Position numbers and translations under genes: made by a program. Shown piece by piece: positions 1 through 14,116 of a DNA stretch of 64,000 nucleotides (the first letter of the stretch is position 1; every line of letters begins with the position of its first letter). Source of the DNA: Chionis minor. Taxonomy: Eukaryota > Chordata > Aves > Charadriiformes > Chionididae. The notes under the pieces are model-generated. The model worked only from the letters and a program-made list of their open reading frames with translations, was not told where the DNA came from and did not search any database. The stretch is from NCBI GenBank assembly GCA_013398295.1, contig VZSF01007020.1, forward strand, positions 5,717-69,716, in the 5' to 3' direction.

Positions 1-1414
1 CCATCATTCCCCTCTCCTCCTGCTTTCCTACCCCCCCTCTGAGCCCCCTCTGCCTCCAAGTCTCCTTCCCCCACCACAGCCCGCTAAAATCCCCCTGCCC
101 ATCCCCATCGCCCTGCTCCCGCCAGCCCCGTTCGCCTCCCGCCACCCCCAGCCCCCTGTCCGTCCCACTGAGGTACAGGGGACGGGACCCCCCTTGTGCC
201 AGCGCGTGACGCTCTGGTTTCCCCCCTCCCTGAGGCGGCAGCGAGGGGATGGCACCGCTGTACCCTCCGCCGCCGTCCTTGGTTACTTCTCCGTTTAATT
301 GCAAGCCTCGTAGTTGGATTTCTGCCTAAACCCTGCTCCGGGGACCACAAAAATCCCGGCTAGAGGGTCCGAGCATCCTTGTTTACAGCTGCAAGCTCGG
401 GAAAGCCGCAGGGCTGGGAGGCAAGTGGGAACCCCACGAGCTGAGGCTCAGCCCCGTCTCCCTTCCCAAAGGCCTGAGCATGGGGTTGACAATCCCGCTT
501 CCGCACCCCACCGTGGTGCCTATCCACATTCCCGGCACATCCGCTGTACCTGCAAGCTTCCCCGGAGAGAGGAACACTTGCGTTATCTGCAAATGCCATG
601 CATATTTCCCCGAAATCTTTGCATAAGGCTGTTAAAATCCCTAGAAGACTTTGACGGGCGTCCTGCGCTCTGAGCTGGGGAACTTTGAGGGGCGCAGGAG
701 GAAGGGGAAGGTTTCTGCAGGGCACACAAAAAATGCAAACGCGTCCGTCCGTCTGTCCCCCCCTGGCTACTGCAACCTGGCAGCACCTATGGCCCGCCGG
801 CCAGCGAGGTGGGCGTCCTCCCGTCTGCCTGCGGGACACGTGGCTCCTGGTGATGTTCCTGGATCATTGAACCTCCTTTGCAAACGCTCCAGTTTTGGGG
901 AGCCTCCAAGCCCTGATCCGGTGGGGTCCAGCGAGTCCCTGTGGCAGCCAGACTCCCCAGTTCTCAACCCTCACGCGGCTGATGCAGACGACTAATTGAA
1001 GCAAGGCGGCTGCCACAGGCGCATCCCGCACGGGATCCATTGGAAAAGTGGCTCCCAGCAGGTGTTTCCCATCGCTGCCCACGTGCCACCTCCGGGGACC
1101 TGCTGCCCTCGCAGCCACCTCGTGCACTGCTCGGGCGACCGCACACCAGGTCCAAGCCAGCCCCACGGCGCCGGCCTGGCCCAAACCCCACGGAGAAGCA
1201 CCCGGTGTGCAGGGAACAGCCGTCCCTTCCGCCTCTGGCCACGGTTCGGCTCGTCACCCCAGAGCTCCAGCTGTACCGGTGTCGCAGCTGGAGGGGTTTT
1301 GCCAGGGGATACAGGATGCGGCCCTGACACCGACTGTTTACAGCCGGCTCGCATGGAGCCGGGGCTTGGGAAGGGGCCAGGCTCACCTCCTGCCTGGCCT
1401 TGGGCTGGGTTTGG

Positions 1415-1452
1415 TAACGAGAGGGGAGGATGATAACGAGAGGGGAGGATGA
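1415..1452. repeat. tandem duplication, 19-bp unit x2
   Basis: The 19-base unit at 1415-1433, beginning TAACGAGAGGGGAGG, is repeated exactly at 1434-1452. It is a simple local duplication in noncoding DNA. Confidence 0.9.
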
Positions 1453-3352
1453 TAAGCCCCATCCTGCCTCCTCTCCGCAGCCCGTCTGCCAGCGTGAATC
1501 AGCAGCACCCAATTAACCGTTTCCTCGCAAGGTCCATGTCGGCTCCAGAGAGGGGGGATGGTTCAGCCACGCCACAGCCAAACCCCTCGCTCCTGGGGCT
1601 GCGACCCTCGCCAGCCCCATGGGAGTATTTCCCTGCCCCAGCCCCATGGATTTGCAGGGACCAGCCCTGCTCCGGTGGGAAACCTGCGGCCAGCCGGCTG
1701 GGTCAAAGCTGAGCCGCAAACCAGACGGCAGCTCCTGCAGCTGCAAGGGCTCTTGCGAAGCATGTCAGCGTCACCGGTGTTGCCTGAGGACCTGCCATCC
1801 CGCTGGGGTCATCTCATCCGCCCCCCCATACTTGGCCACAGCGGGAGCAGCACGTGGGCATCGGTGCCCGCGGCGGATGCGGCGCTGAGGTTGGGGACTG
1901 CTGGCAGCCGATGCAGCAGCACGGCAACCCCGGAGCTGCCGCGGTGCGGTGAGGGATGCTGCTGCCCAGCTCCCCTGGGCTTCCTCAGCCGTTTCTTTGG
2001 CCATTTCTCTTTGCCACGAGTGGTTTTCCTGTGGCGATAGCGGTAGTGCGTCGCGGTGGCGTTCAGCGCTGCACCCCCGACAGACCCTTGACCGGCCCCG
2101 TGCTGGGATAAGGGAGAGCAAATGCCCATCCCCATGGCCAAAAACCCAAACCCCAGCTTGACTCCCTCCCCCTGAACCCACCCTTGGCCTCGTGCGCTTA
2201 CAAAAGGAACCAGAACAGCAGCTATTTCACGTTCCAGCCCCATGGATGGTTTGATTTGACAGGCCAGGTTGGTCCCGGTGTTTAATTGCAATAAAACCGG
2301 CTCAAACCATTGGGTCATTTCCGATTGCTGAGCTTCGGCTTTACTGCCAGGACCCCCCCGAGTAACGACGAGGCAAGATCATGCTGCAAATTACCGTCCC
2401 GTCCCCACGGCAAGCGCAGGTCCCCAGTGCCCTCGGCTTGAGCGGCACCGGCTGGGCTGGACTGCGGCTCCGCGTCGGGATGTTGTGGCTGCGGAAGGGG
2501 TTTGCGCCAGGGAAACGTTGCGCCGTTGCATCAGTTTGTGCTCGGGGTTGGTGTTGCGGTGCTCCCCTTTTGCTCTAATTCCCACTGATTCAGTGCAGCT
2601 CCCAGCATGGCTTCCCCCATCCCTGGATACTTCCACCAATAATTAGTCGCCCACTGCGCTCCCGGCTGCCGTTAGCACCCGCTCCCGCAGCAGACCTCAC
2701 ACCTGGCCCCCTCCGAACCCCCTGCTCCGGGGCAGGATGGGGACAGGGATGAGGACAGTGACACAGGCTCGCTCCATGCCCTGCTCCCCTCCTTGCAGTG
2801 CATCCGCCACCACCCTGCCCTGGCAAAGGGCTCTTTGGGGCAGGAGAAGCCGCACCGGGAGGCTCTGTGGCCCCTCCTGGCCCCTGGTGCCCACCGGGCT
2901 CCGCCGCCGCGCAGGCAGGCAGGATGCGGGCAGCTGCCCGTTCCCTGTGCTGCATCCCCATCACCTGCTTTTTTTTGGCTGCAGCAGCAGCGGCGCCGGG
3001 GCCAGGGCAACCAAAAAACCTGGAGGCAGAGCAACCTTCCGCCCGGACGCAGCTTGTCCCCGGGGCTGGTGCCTGGCACCTCCCCGGAGACCCCGGAGCC
3101 CAGGATGGGGCACCGCCATCCCACAGCACACCCTGGGGGTGCCGCTGCGCCGGGGGGTGCCACGTTTACTGGCGGCGTTACAGCAAAGGCAAAAAGAGCA
3201 GGGGGAGTCGGGGACCCGCTGGTCACCCCAGGGGACCTGGCTTGTCCCTCTCGCCCTTCCCAGGCCCCAGGGGAGCTGCGGGAGGGAGTCAGGCAGGCGG
3301 CGCGGATGCTGGAGCAGCGCTGGCCCGAAGCTCTGCAGCCCCTCTAGAGCCA

Positions 3353-3392
3353 GGGGCAGGGGACAGCAAAACGGGGCAGGGGACAGCAAAAC
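3353..3392. repeat. tandem duplication, 20-bp unit x2
   Basis: The 20-base unit at 3353-3372, GGGGCAGGGGACAGCAAAAC, is repeated exactly at 3373-3392. It is noncoding. Confidence 0.9.
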
Positions 3393-5305
3393 GGGGCTGT
3401 CCCTGCCAGCGTTGGGGACAGGGCGCTGTCGTGGGAGCACGGGCAGCTGCCTGCGCCCGCAGTGTCGGCAGTGCCGGCCCTCTGCATTGCAGCAGCCTCC
3501 TGCCTGCGCAGGGTCGGTGCCCGCGTCCTCGGCCCCCGCGGAGGGCAGAGACCCCCCTGCCTTGCAACCCCCGGCAGCGGCAGGAGCTGCCCGGTGGGTG
3601 AGATGAGCTGCAGCAGTGCTCAGCGCCGAGCAGGGCGATGGGGAGAGAGATGGGAGCGGGGGGGTGGCTGCTGCGGGGGCAAGCCAAGGGCACGCGGGAG
3701 CAGGAGCTGGGACAAACTTCACTGTCACTCGAAGCCAAACGCTCTGCGGCTTCTCTCGGGAAGAAATGTGGGGCTTGTGGGGAGGGGGGGAGGACAAAGC
3801 GGAGCCCCCCTGTGCCGAGGGTGCCCAAGCGGCAGCACGTGGCTGGGGCTGGCAGCTTGCCACGCCGCGGCTCGGCCGCCGGCACTGCGGGTGCCGGGCA
3901 TCACCGCCGGCCGCCTGGATGCGAAGCGATGGGCTGCGCTGGCGGGCGCGGGGCGGCGGGCGCGGGGCTGGCGCCTGCAAGGGGCATTTGAGGATGGTGC
4001 GTGGCCGGAGGGTGGCGACGAGGCAGCAGCGTTAGCCGGGGAGCCATGCAGAGCCAAAAATAATCCCCCAAAATAATCAGGCTGCGGCTCAGACCAGGTA
4101 ACGGCGAGAAGTGGGAGCTGCGGCAGCCGCATCCCGCAGTGCCCCACGGCCTCGGCTGCTGGTGGCTTGGTGGGGAGGGGGTTGGGGCCGGCTCATGTGC
4201 CCATGGGTGCCTGGAGACCCCCAGATATGGGTGTACTCCCTCCCCAGGGTGCCTGCCCCGGCCTTGGATAGGGCTGGGGGTGTCACCCCAAGGATGCCCT
4301 TGCCCTCTGCGACAAAACAAAGAGCCAAAGGCGCAAGGAAAGACCCAGCACTGCGCCATGCCCGGGGCTCACAGTGGGGACAGCCAGACGTGGCACCCCG
4401 GGGGTTGTGCCACCGGGTGCTCCGCCACCGCTGCGGGTGCACCGGGGCAGCCCGTGGGCGTTTGGGTCGGGCGCTTTCGCAGGTGGGGAGGGTGGTGGTG
4501 GTGCCGTGGGTGCCAGGCAGGCGCGGGCGCCGCGTGCCGCCGGCTGCGGGGGGGGGGACAGGGACGGTGCTGGCTGCGCCGCGCTCCGCCGTGGTCCCCC
4601 ATCCATCTGTGACTCGGCGGCTGAGCAAGGGACAGTCATGCGTTTATTTTTAACCGGCTGGGGAGGGCGGCGGGGATTGGTGCCTCCCTGGTTATATCAC
4701 TAAATCCCTGCCAGGCCCTGTTAGTTCCAGCACAGCGAGCCCTGCGCCATGCTCCAGTAACCGTTTCGGCCCCCCCGTCCTCCTGGGGCCACGCACTGTC
4801 CCAGCCCACGGGCTCCTCGTGGCCAGCTGTGCGCACAGCTGGAGAGCATGGGCACCCACCAACCGGTCCCCACAGGTGGGGGCACTGGGGCAGCAGGACC
4901 CTGCGCCCCCCAGCCCTGCCCTCCTGCCCCATCGCCCTCTCTCAGTTGTGGGGTGGGATGCAGGTAGCCAGGTCTCCCGCTGCCTGCTCCATCTCCCAGG
5001 GAGAAGTGATGGTGCACGGGGTGTCACAGCCACTTCCCGCTCCCACAGCCCTTTTGGGGACGTGGCAGGAGGAAACTGGGGCAGTTCACAGCCGCTTTGT
5101 CCCCATCCTGGTGGCAAATGCCATGCGGGACAAGCCTTGCTCTTCCCCATGGGAGCAGTGACTGGAACCGGGACAGGACGGGGATGCTGAGGAAGCTCAT
5201 GGTGACCGTGGTCCCCTCTCCATCCCCACTTGATGCCACCCACCAGCCCCCATCCCCAGCCACAGCTCTCGGCAAAGCGGCAAAGGGTTAAGCCGTGCAG
5301 CGGGG

Positions 5306-5315
5306 CCACGTGACG
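5306..5315. promoter_or_regulatory. candidate USF/MYC-type E-box
   Basis: GCCACGTGAC contains the palindromic CACGTG core at 5307-5312 with flanks preferred by USF factors. It lies about 420 bases before the acceptor of the first PACSIN1 coding exon. Only the motif is visible. Such ten-mers also occur by chance in GC-rich DNA. Confidence 0.25.
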
Positions 5316-5724
5316 CTCCGGGGATGCCGTTTTTCTGAAGATCAGGACGGATTAGGGTGGAATATCAGGACGAGAATTTCTTCAGGCGGCGCTTCTCCCC
5401 CTCGGCCCCACCACGGTCCCTCACCCCACGGCTCCCCAGGGACGCGCGGTGCCAAGCCGGACCCCCAGCCGGTGAGCTCCCCGCCACGCTGCTCCCCGCC
5501 ATTCTCCCTCCCAGCTCAGCTGGCTTTGTGGGGGGGTTGGATGGCACCTTGGGGTGGCACATGGGGGGCACTGGAGGGGTCCGTAGGTCTGAAGCTGGAA
5601 CGGGCACCATCCCCATCCTCATCCCCATCCCCTACAGCTCACCCTGTGGTGCTGCAGGCAGGAGGGATGGGGGTCCCCTGCTCAATTCCGCCCCCCCGAT
5701 AACCCCCCCATCTTCTCCCCTCAG

Positions 5725-5794
5725 TGCATGAGGCTGGTGTTTGCCCAAGAGCCACCCAGCGCCCGCAGTGACGCCCGAGGCAGCGCCGGGAGCC
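5725..5794 (+). other. PACSIN1: PACSIN1 5' UTR part of the first coding exon
   Basis: The acceptor is a C/T-rich tract ending CAG at 5722-5724, followed by 70 bases of leader before the start codon at 5795. The leader holds an upstream ATG at 5728 with T at -3, which is weak context. It is out of frame with the main ATG, which has G at -3. The acceptor is inferred from sequence only. Confidence 0.6.
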
Positions 5795-9252
<3,458 letters not shown>

Positions 9253-10276
9253 GTCTTGTGGTGTGCTCCTCATCGCCGTCAGCAGATAAATCCGCCCTCC
9301 GTTGTCTCCATCTCTCCACCAGCCAACCAGCCATTTTGCCGTCTGGTCCTGCACTCCTCACAGTTAGAGATTCAGACATATTTTCCGACCAAGCTTTTAT
9401 TTTTTTAAGAGTTGTCTCTGAAGAGTATTTTGCATAGTCGCTTTCTTCTTCTTCTAAGATAACGTGAAGCAAAAGATGACGTTGTCTGTTCGTCTACGTT
9501 AGTTGATTTTTTTTCCGAGCGAAAAGCCGATACCTCAAGATCTTGAAGCCCAACCAGTGAGAGCTCCTGATTGGTTGGTTTTTAAAGATACTGAAATCAT
9601 GAGCCGCCTTTCTGATTGGCTGGAACTGTTCCAAAATGCATGGCGCTGAAGCTCCTGGGACCAATCAAATTCACCCCAAAAGAATGAGAGGGAATGGAAT
9701 CTGACTCCCATTTTTTTTTTTTGGTCTTCCCACGTTCTTCTCCCCAGTCCATCCTCCTTCCCTGAAGGAAGGGGACGAACGTCCCCTCCTGCTCCACAGC
9801 CACCCGGCCCCGTCCATGGGCAGGTCCCTGCCCACAGGCAGAGCTGGTGGCGGGTTGAGGTGCCCAGGTGAGGTGGGACCATCCGTGCCATGGAGCTTGT
9901 TGGCATCTCCTCAGCTTCCTCCTCTCTGCTTCTGGGCTCCCAACCAACGTTTCCGGAGTGGGTGGAGGCTCCCAAGCCAATGCCGGTCATGTGCTGCAGG
10001 GAGCAGCATCGCCCTTCGCTGGGGCAGTCACCCAGCCATCACCAGATCCAGGGTGAGATGGCCCTAAAATCCACTGTTCTTCAAAGAAAGACCCACCGCA
10101 GCCCAACGTTGCTGGAAGCACCGTCACGCCCAGCCTGGGATAGCGGGGACCAGCTTGGATCCTGCTGGGGATGGTCCCCGTCTGCCCCATTCCTGAAGAG
10201 AGGCAGGAGCAGAGCAGCGATGGGGGGATAAGCAACGTCCAGCCTTGCACGGTGCCGGCAGGAGCTGCAGCCAGCT

Positions 10277-10345
10277 GGAGGAGCAGGAGGAGGAGGAGGA
10301 GGAGCAGAAGCAGGAGCAGGAGCAGGAGCAGGAGGAAGAGGAAGG
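10277..10345 (+). repeat. purine-rich GAG/CAG imperfect repeat in PACSIN1 3' UTR
   Basis: About 70 bases of GGAGGAG, GCAGGAG and GAAGAGG triplets with no T. Translation gives an all-Glu/Gln string, which explains the long spurious frame across it. It is placed in the PACSIN1 3' UTR by position. Confidence 0.85.
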
Positions 10346-10935
10346 CTCGGTGCAGGCAGCAGACCCCAGCCTGGGCAGCAAAGCGGCTGCCTGGAGAACA
10401 TGGCCAAAATCAAGACACGTCAAAGCAGGGGAACAGCCAGGGGCTTCGCCCTTTGCTTTTCCCCAAGGGGCTCTACCCCTCCTGCACTTGGGCTCTGCAA
10501 ACGTCCACGGCGTGGATGGGAGCTCCTCAGCACCCATGGGTGCTGCTACCCCATGTGGTCACCCCAACCTGGGCGCATTTTGCCACCCTGAGCTCCTCCC
10601 TACAGATCACCTTTCATTTTTTTCCATGCCGTTACCCTCCGCAGCATCGACACCGTCATCTTCCGGCACGCTCCTCCCTCTCCTCTCCTGCCCCCTCTGT
10701 GGGTTCGTGAATTTTTTGGCCCCGGGGATCAAGTGTTCTCGCGGAGGCAGGAGATGCACCATGTGCTGGGCATGGTGGGCGAGAGCCACCTGGCCCCGCA
10801 TCCCCTGCCAGATACGCAAACGGGAAAAAAAAAACCAAAAAAACAACCCACAAAAAAAAAAAAGTCAGAAAAAAACCCAACCAACCACCTGTCTCAGCAA
10901 CGCACCCCGGTTTTTTGTACATTGATTGTGTAATT

Positions 10936-10963
10936 TAAGAAGTATATATATTATATATATATC
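10936..10963. repeat. (TA)n-rich tract
   Basis: An alternating TATATATATTATATATATAT stretch inside an otherwise GC-rich 3' UTR. Together with the surrounding AT-rich 10915-10990 block it resembles a transcript 3' end, although no canonical AATAAA is adjacent. Confidence 0.7.
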
Positions 10964-12388
10964 GTGATTGTATTACCGTGGATACAACAACAAAAAGCAG
11001 CAAGCGAAAATAACCGAGCTCTGTAAGCGTCCTCCGGGTCTGGGTCCTCGTTTGGCTCTGTGCGCCGGTCTCGCCCCCCCTGTGGAGGTGGCTGTCGGGG
11101 TTATGGATCCCCCCCACCCTGGGTGGGTGTTCAACATCCCCCCCCTTCCCGTGCCCCGGGGAGACATGGTCACAGCTGCTGCACCCCCAGGCAGGGACAC
11201 CCCCACCCTGAGGCTTCGGGGTGCAGTGGGATGGGGGGGCTCAGATGCATCGCTGGGGGACAAGGGGGCTGGGGGAGGCAGGGAGCAGCCACTGATTTTG
11301 GGGACCCCCGTGCCAATGTGCCATGTGAAGCCATGTGAAACTCGTGGAGGGGTGGATTCCAGATAAAGCGGTTTTTGGGGGCCATTCCCAGGGCCAGAAG
11401 CAGCGGCCCCCAACCCAGCGCTCCCCAGTACCCCGGGTGGGGGGAGACAGGAAAGCTCCAGCGTGGCCAGTGGATGCTGGCCGAGCGGATGGAGCCTCCC
11501 GGGCTGCCTTCGAGCCTGGAAACCTCGGGAAAACCAATCTGCAGGTCACCCACCCCTCCGGTCACCCCCGGAGAGCCGGGGCAGCCCCAGGACAGGGCAG
11601 CGGGAGAGGGGGACGACGGGGTGGAGGGAGCGGGACCTGCCGAGGTGTGGGGAGCACTCGCTGGGCTCCCCATGGGGAGAGGGGAGAGAAAAGGGATTTA
11701 TTTTCCCTTATTTAAGGGCTAGAGCTGCACGGGGAGAAACCTCTGGTGGGAGCCCTGCGGCGCCGGCTGCCCAGGTCCCCGCAACCCTGGGGACACCCGT
11801 GTCCCCACGTGCACCCTCCCCAGCTGGCAGCACCTTTCCTCCCCGTTTAACCCCCTTCTGTCCCACCCTCCCTGCAGGGATGTGCAACCCCCCCGTGCCT
11901 TCACCCACCCCACCGAAATACCTGCAAGAGGGACACGGAATTTGGAGCACCGGCACTTCCAGCCCATCCTCCCAGTGCTCCCCACGCTGGCTGCGAGAAC
12001 ACTGGTTGCACACAGGAGATCACAAATCACATTTTGCTCCCCCTCCTTCCCTTTTCCAGCCCCCCACCATGCTCCAAAGGTCAAGACAGTTTTTTTCCAG
12101 CTCCTCTCCTGCCTCCAGCCTCCCTCCATCCCTCCAGCAGGGATGTTCTCCAGGCTGGCCGAAGCCTGTCGGCTCCTCTGCCATGTAAACAGTATAAAAC
12201 AGGCAGAAAAAAAAGAAAAAGCAGGAGCTGTTACAGGCAGTTATTTTAAATTAAAACCAAAAGACCAACCAGGTGTGGGGTTTTTTTTTTCCCCTCCCAC
12301 AAAGCATCTGGTGGGTACCTGGGCTGCCCGTCTACCCTCATCATTTGAACCTAAACCACAACTTGCCGCCAGCCAAAACCAAAAAGCA

Positions 12389-12402
12389 AATAAACAAATA
12401 AA
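12389..12402 (+). terminator. PACSIN1: candidate PACSIN1 poly(A) signals (two AATAAA)
   Basis: Canonical AATAAA hexamers at 12389-12394 and 12397-12402 sit in a locally AT-rich patch after more than 2 kb of GC-rich DNA. They are the first canonical hexamers on the + strand after the stop codon. A clear U/GU-rich downstream element is not obvious, so confidence is moderate. Confidence 0.4.
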
Positions 12403-12975
12403 AAAATTATAATATAAAAGATCAACATCGCCAGGTAACTTAGACTCTCGTGAAACGTGCAGTTTAAGCCATCCCCAGTTTTCTCTCCCAGTCCGGGCTC
12501 GGCGGGTTGCGTTTCAGATTTACCATCCAGCGGGAAGCGGCAAAGCTGCCATCTCCCTTTTCCCAAACTCAGGAATCAGGCCATCCACATAAAATCCAAA
12601 TCAAGGGAAGAGCCCGGTGCCAGGGCAAAGGATTTGAGGGCTTTTGGGGGCTCTGGGTGGCCTCATGCCCAAGGACCCGTCTCAGGGGACCCCTCACACG
12701 TGCCTTGGCGTACCCAGCCCCGCACCCGGCTCTTACAGCTGCTCCCTTTGCAAAACGCCCATTTTCAGCCCCGAATCCCTGCGGAAGGGACAAGCCGAAC
12801 ATGTCCTGGGGCAGGAAGCAAAATGGGGATGTGCCCGTCCTGAGGGGATGCCTGTGGTCACCAGCATCCAGCCCTGGTGGCCAGCAGCACCCCTGGGCGC
12901 CGCGGTGCCGCCAGTGCCAGGCTGCTCCCACGCAGACCAGGTCAGCGAGAGCTCGGCCGAGGGCAGCTGTGGGTG

Positions 12976-13029
12976 CCATTGTCCCTGCGGGTGCTGTTGT
13001 CCCTGCGGGTACCATTGTCCCTGCTCACG
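12976..13029. repeat. 18-bp minisatellite x3
   Basis: Three 18-base units (12976-12993, 12994-13011, 13012-13029) share TTGTCCCTGCGGGT-like sequence, with the last unit diverging at its end. They lie between the convergent ends of PACSIN1 and SPDEF. Confidence 0.8.
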
Positions 13030-13089
13030 CGCCCGGGCTTTGTCCTCCCCGAACAATGGCCGGGGCAAAGCCACCCACAGCCGGTGGCC

Positions 13090-13115
13090 GGGAGGGAGGG
13101 AGGGAGGGAGGAGGG
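13090..13115. repeat. (GGGA)n microsatellite
   Basis: Six to seven tandem GGGA/GGAG units on the + strand, downstream of SPDEF. Confidence 0.85.
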
Positions 13116-13638
13116 ACCAGCCCAGCCACTGTCCCCCCCAGTGCCTGAAACTGGGGGAGCCCCTTTCTTTGCAGCGGAGGGTCGGGGTGCAGCAAGAGGC
13201 AGAGCCCCCGCTCATCCCGAAAAGGGCTGAGGGCCGGGAGCTCCTTGTCGGGGTAAATCCAGCGCCCAGGGTCACTCCCGAAGGATAGCGAGGGCAGCCA
13301 GTCCCACAGTCAGGCTGGTGGTGGCATGGGGTCAGGATGTGGCTGGGAGTGACTCTGTCCCCAACCCTGTTGTCCTGTCCCCCCACAAAGCAGTCCCGGG
13401 GCATGGTGCCATGGGGATATTGAAGTGTCCTTCTGGGATGGGCCCTTGGCCCCTGTGTCCTCACGATGCCCTGGGGCTGTGGGGCGAGAGGACAACACAC
13501 CAGGGGGCAAGAGACCTGGGGACAGGACTCCTGTGTCCCCCAGCTCCTCCCCTGGATGACCGTGCGCCCATCTTGGATCCTTGCTGAAGGCCACCAAGCC
13601 TGCGGAGAGCCCTTGCGACAGCCATGGATTCGTTTGCC

Positions 13639-13644
13639 TTTATC
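13639..13644 (-). terminator. SPDEF: candidate SPDEF poly(A) signal (GATAAA variant)
   Basis: TTTATC on the + strand reads GATAAA on the - strand, about 295 bases after the SPDEF stop codon. That would give a short 3' UTR. The nearest canonical AATAAA on the - strand is much farther away, near 11697-11703, inside the PACSIN1 3' UTR region. Confidence 0.3.
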
Positions 13645-13937
13645 TCACCCCAATCAACCCCCCCATCTCCTCCGCCGGCCCCCGAGTCCATGTCCACCCT
13701 CCCCCGGGAGTGCTCGCAGGAGATGAGGGTGCTGGTCCTTTAGCTGGGGGCTCATTCCCCCGCTCCGAGGCCGGGGGGTGAAGGGGATCCCACGGTCCGT
13801 TGCCAGCAGGTCCTGGGGGGATTGAGCCTCTTGGCGCCCCAGCCGCGGTCCCTAGAGCTGGAAGATGGTTTCTGTGGCTGGGAGGCAGCGAAGGTCCCCT
13901 GTCCCTCCCAGGGCTCAGCCTGTCCCTCTGCCGCTGC

Positions 13938-14116
13938 TCAGACCGGGTGGACAAACTGGTAGACGAGGCGCTGGGAGATGTCGGGTTTCCGGATGATGCC
14001 TTTCTTGTAATACTGCCGGATGGAGCGGCTCAGCTTGTCGTAGTTCATGGCGGGGCGGTTCTTCCGGATGCCCCACAGACGGGCCACTTGCGCCGAGTCC
14101 TCGATCTTGAAGATGC
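13938..14116 (-). CDS. SPDEF: SPDEF coding exon 5 (aa 279-337 and stop; ETS recognition helix)
   Basis: On the - strand, acceptor CCCAG at 14121-14117. Encodes [19 protein letters not shown] through VYQFVHPV, with TGA at 13940-13938. Contains the DNA-reading helix [13 protein letters not shown]. The last residue is Val where human has Ile. Confidence 0.97.

Larger units (their letters stand above)
1..5724. other. GC-rich DNA upstream of PACSIN1 coding exons (intron 1 or 5' flank)
   Basis: No coding exon with a recognisable protein and proper splice sites was found on either strand. The stretch is rich in C and G runs and CpG, so many long open frames arise by composition alone. It ends in a polypyrimidine tract and CAG acceptor at 5711-5724. 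PACSIN1 genes generally have a noncoding first exon well upstream, so this is most likely intron 1 plus possible promoter sequence. I could not locate the first exon. Two short tandem duplications (1415-1452 and 3353-3392) and an E-box (5306-5313) are listed separately. Confidence 0.5.
9253..12425 (+). other. PACSIN1: PACSIN1 3' UTR (end uncertain)
   Basis: No coding frame of either strand is convincing here. Possible ends are: a variant GATAAA at 11362-11367 followed by a G/T-rich stretch; the end of the AT-rich block 10915-10990; and twin canonical AATAAA at 12389-12394 and 12397-12402. Mammalian PACSIN1 3' UTRs are known to be long, so the last option (about 3.1 kb) is reasonable. The region carries a GAG/CAG purine tract (10277-10345) and A-rich runs (10825-10885). 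Nothing in the sequence alone decides the end. Confidence 0.4.

Noticed and set aside
2961..3980. 339-codon - strand and 289-codon + strand open frames overlapping each other
   Set aside because: Mutually overlapping frames on both strands in CpG-rich DNA indicate lack of stops, not coding.
9285..9290. GATAAA as a PACSIN1 poly(A) signal
   Set aside because: It is only about 35 bases after the stop codon and lacks a convincing downstream element. Known PACSIN1 3' UTRs are much longer.
10245..10925. 226-codon frame with an Glu/Gln-rich run
   Set aside because: The run is the translation of the purine repeat in the PACSIN1 3' UTR, and no homologous protein is known to me.
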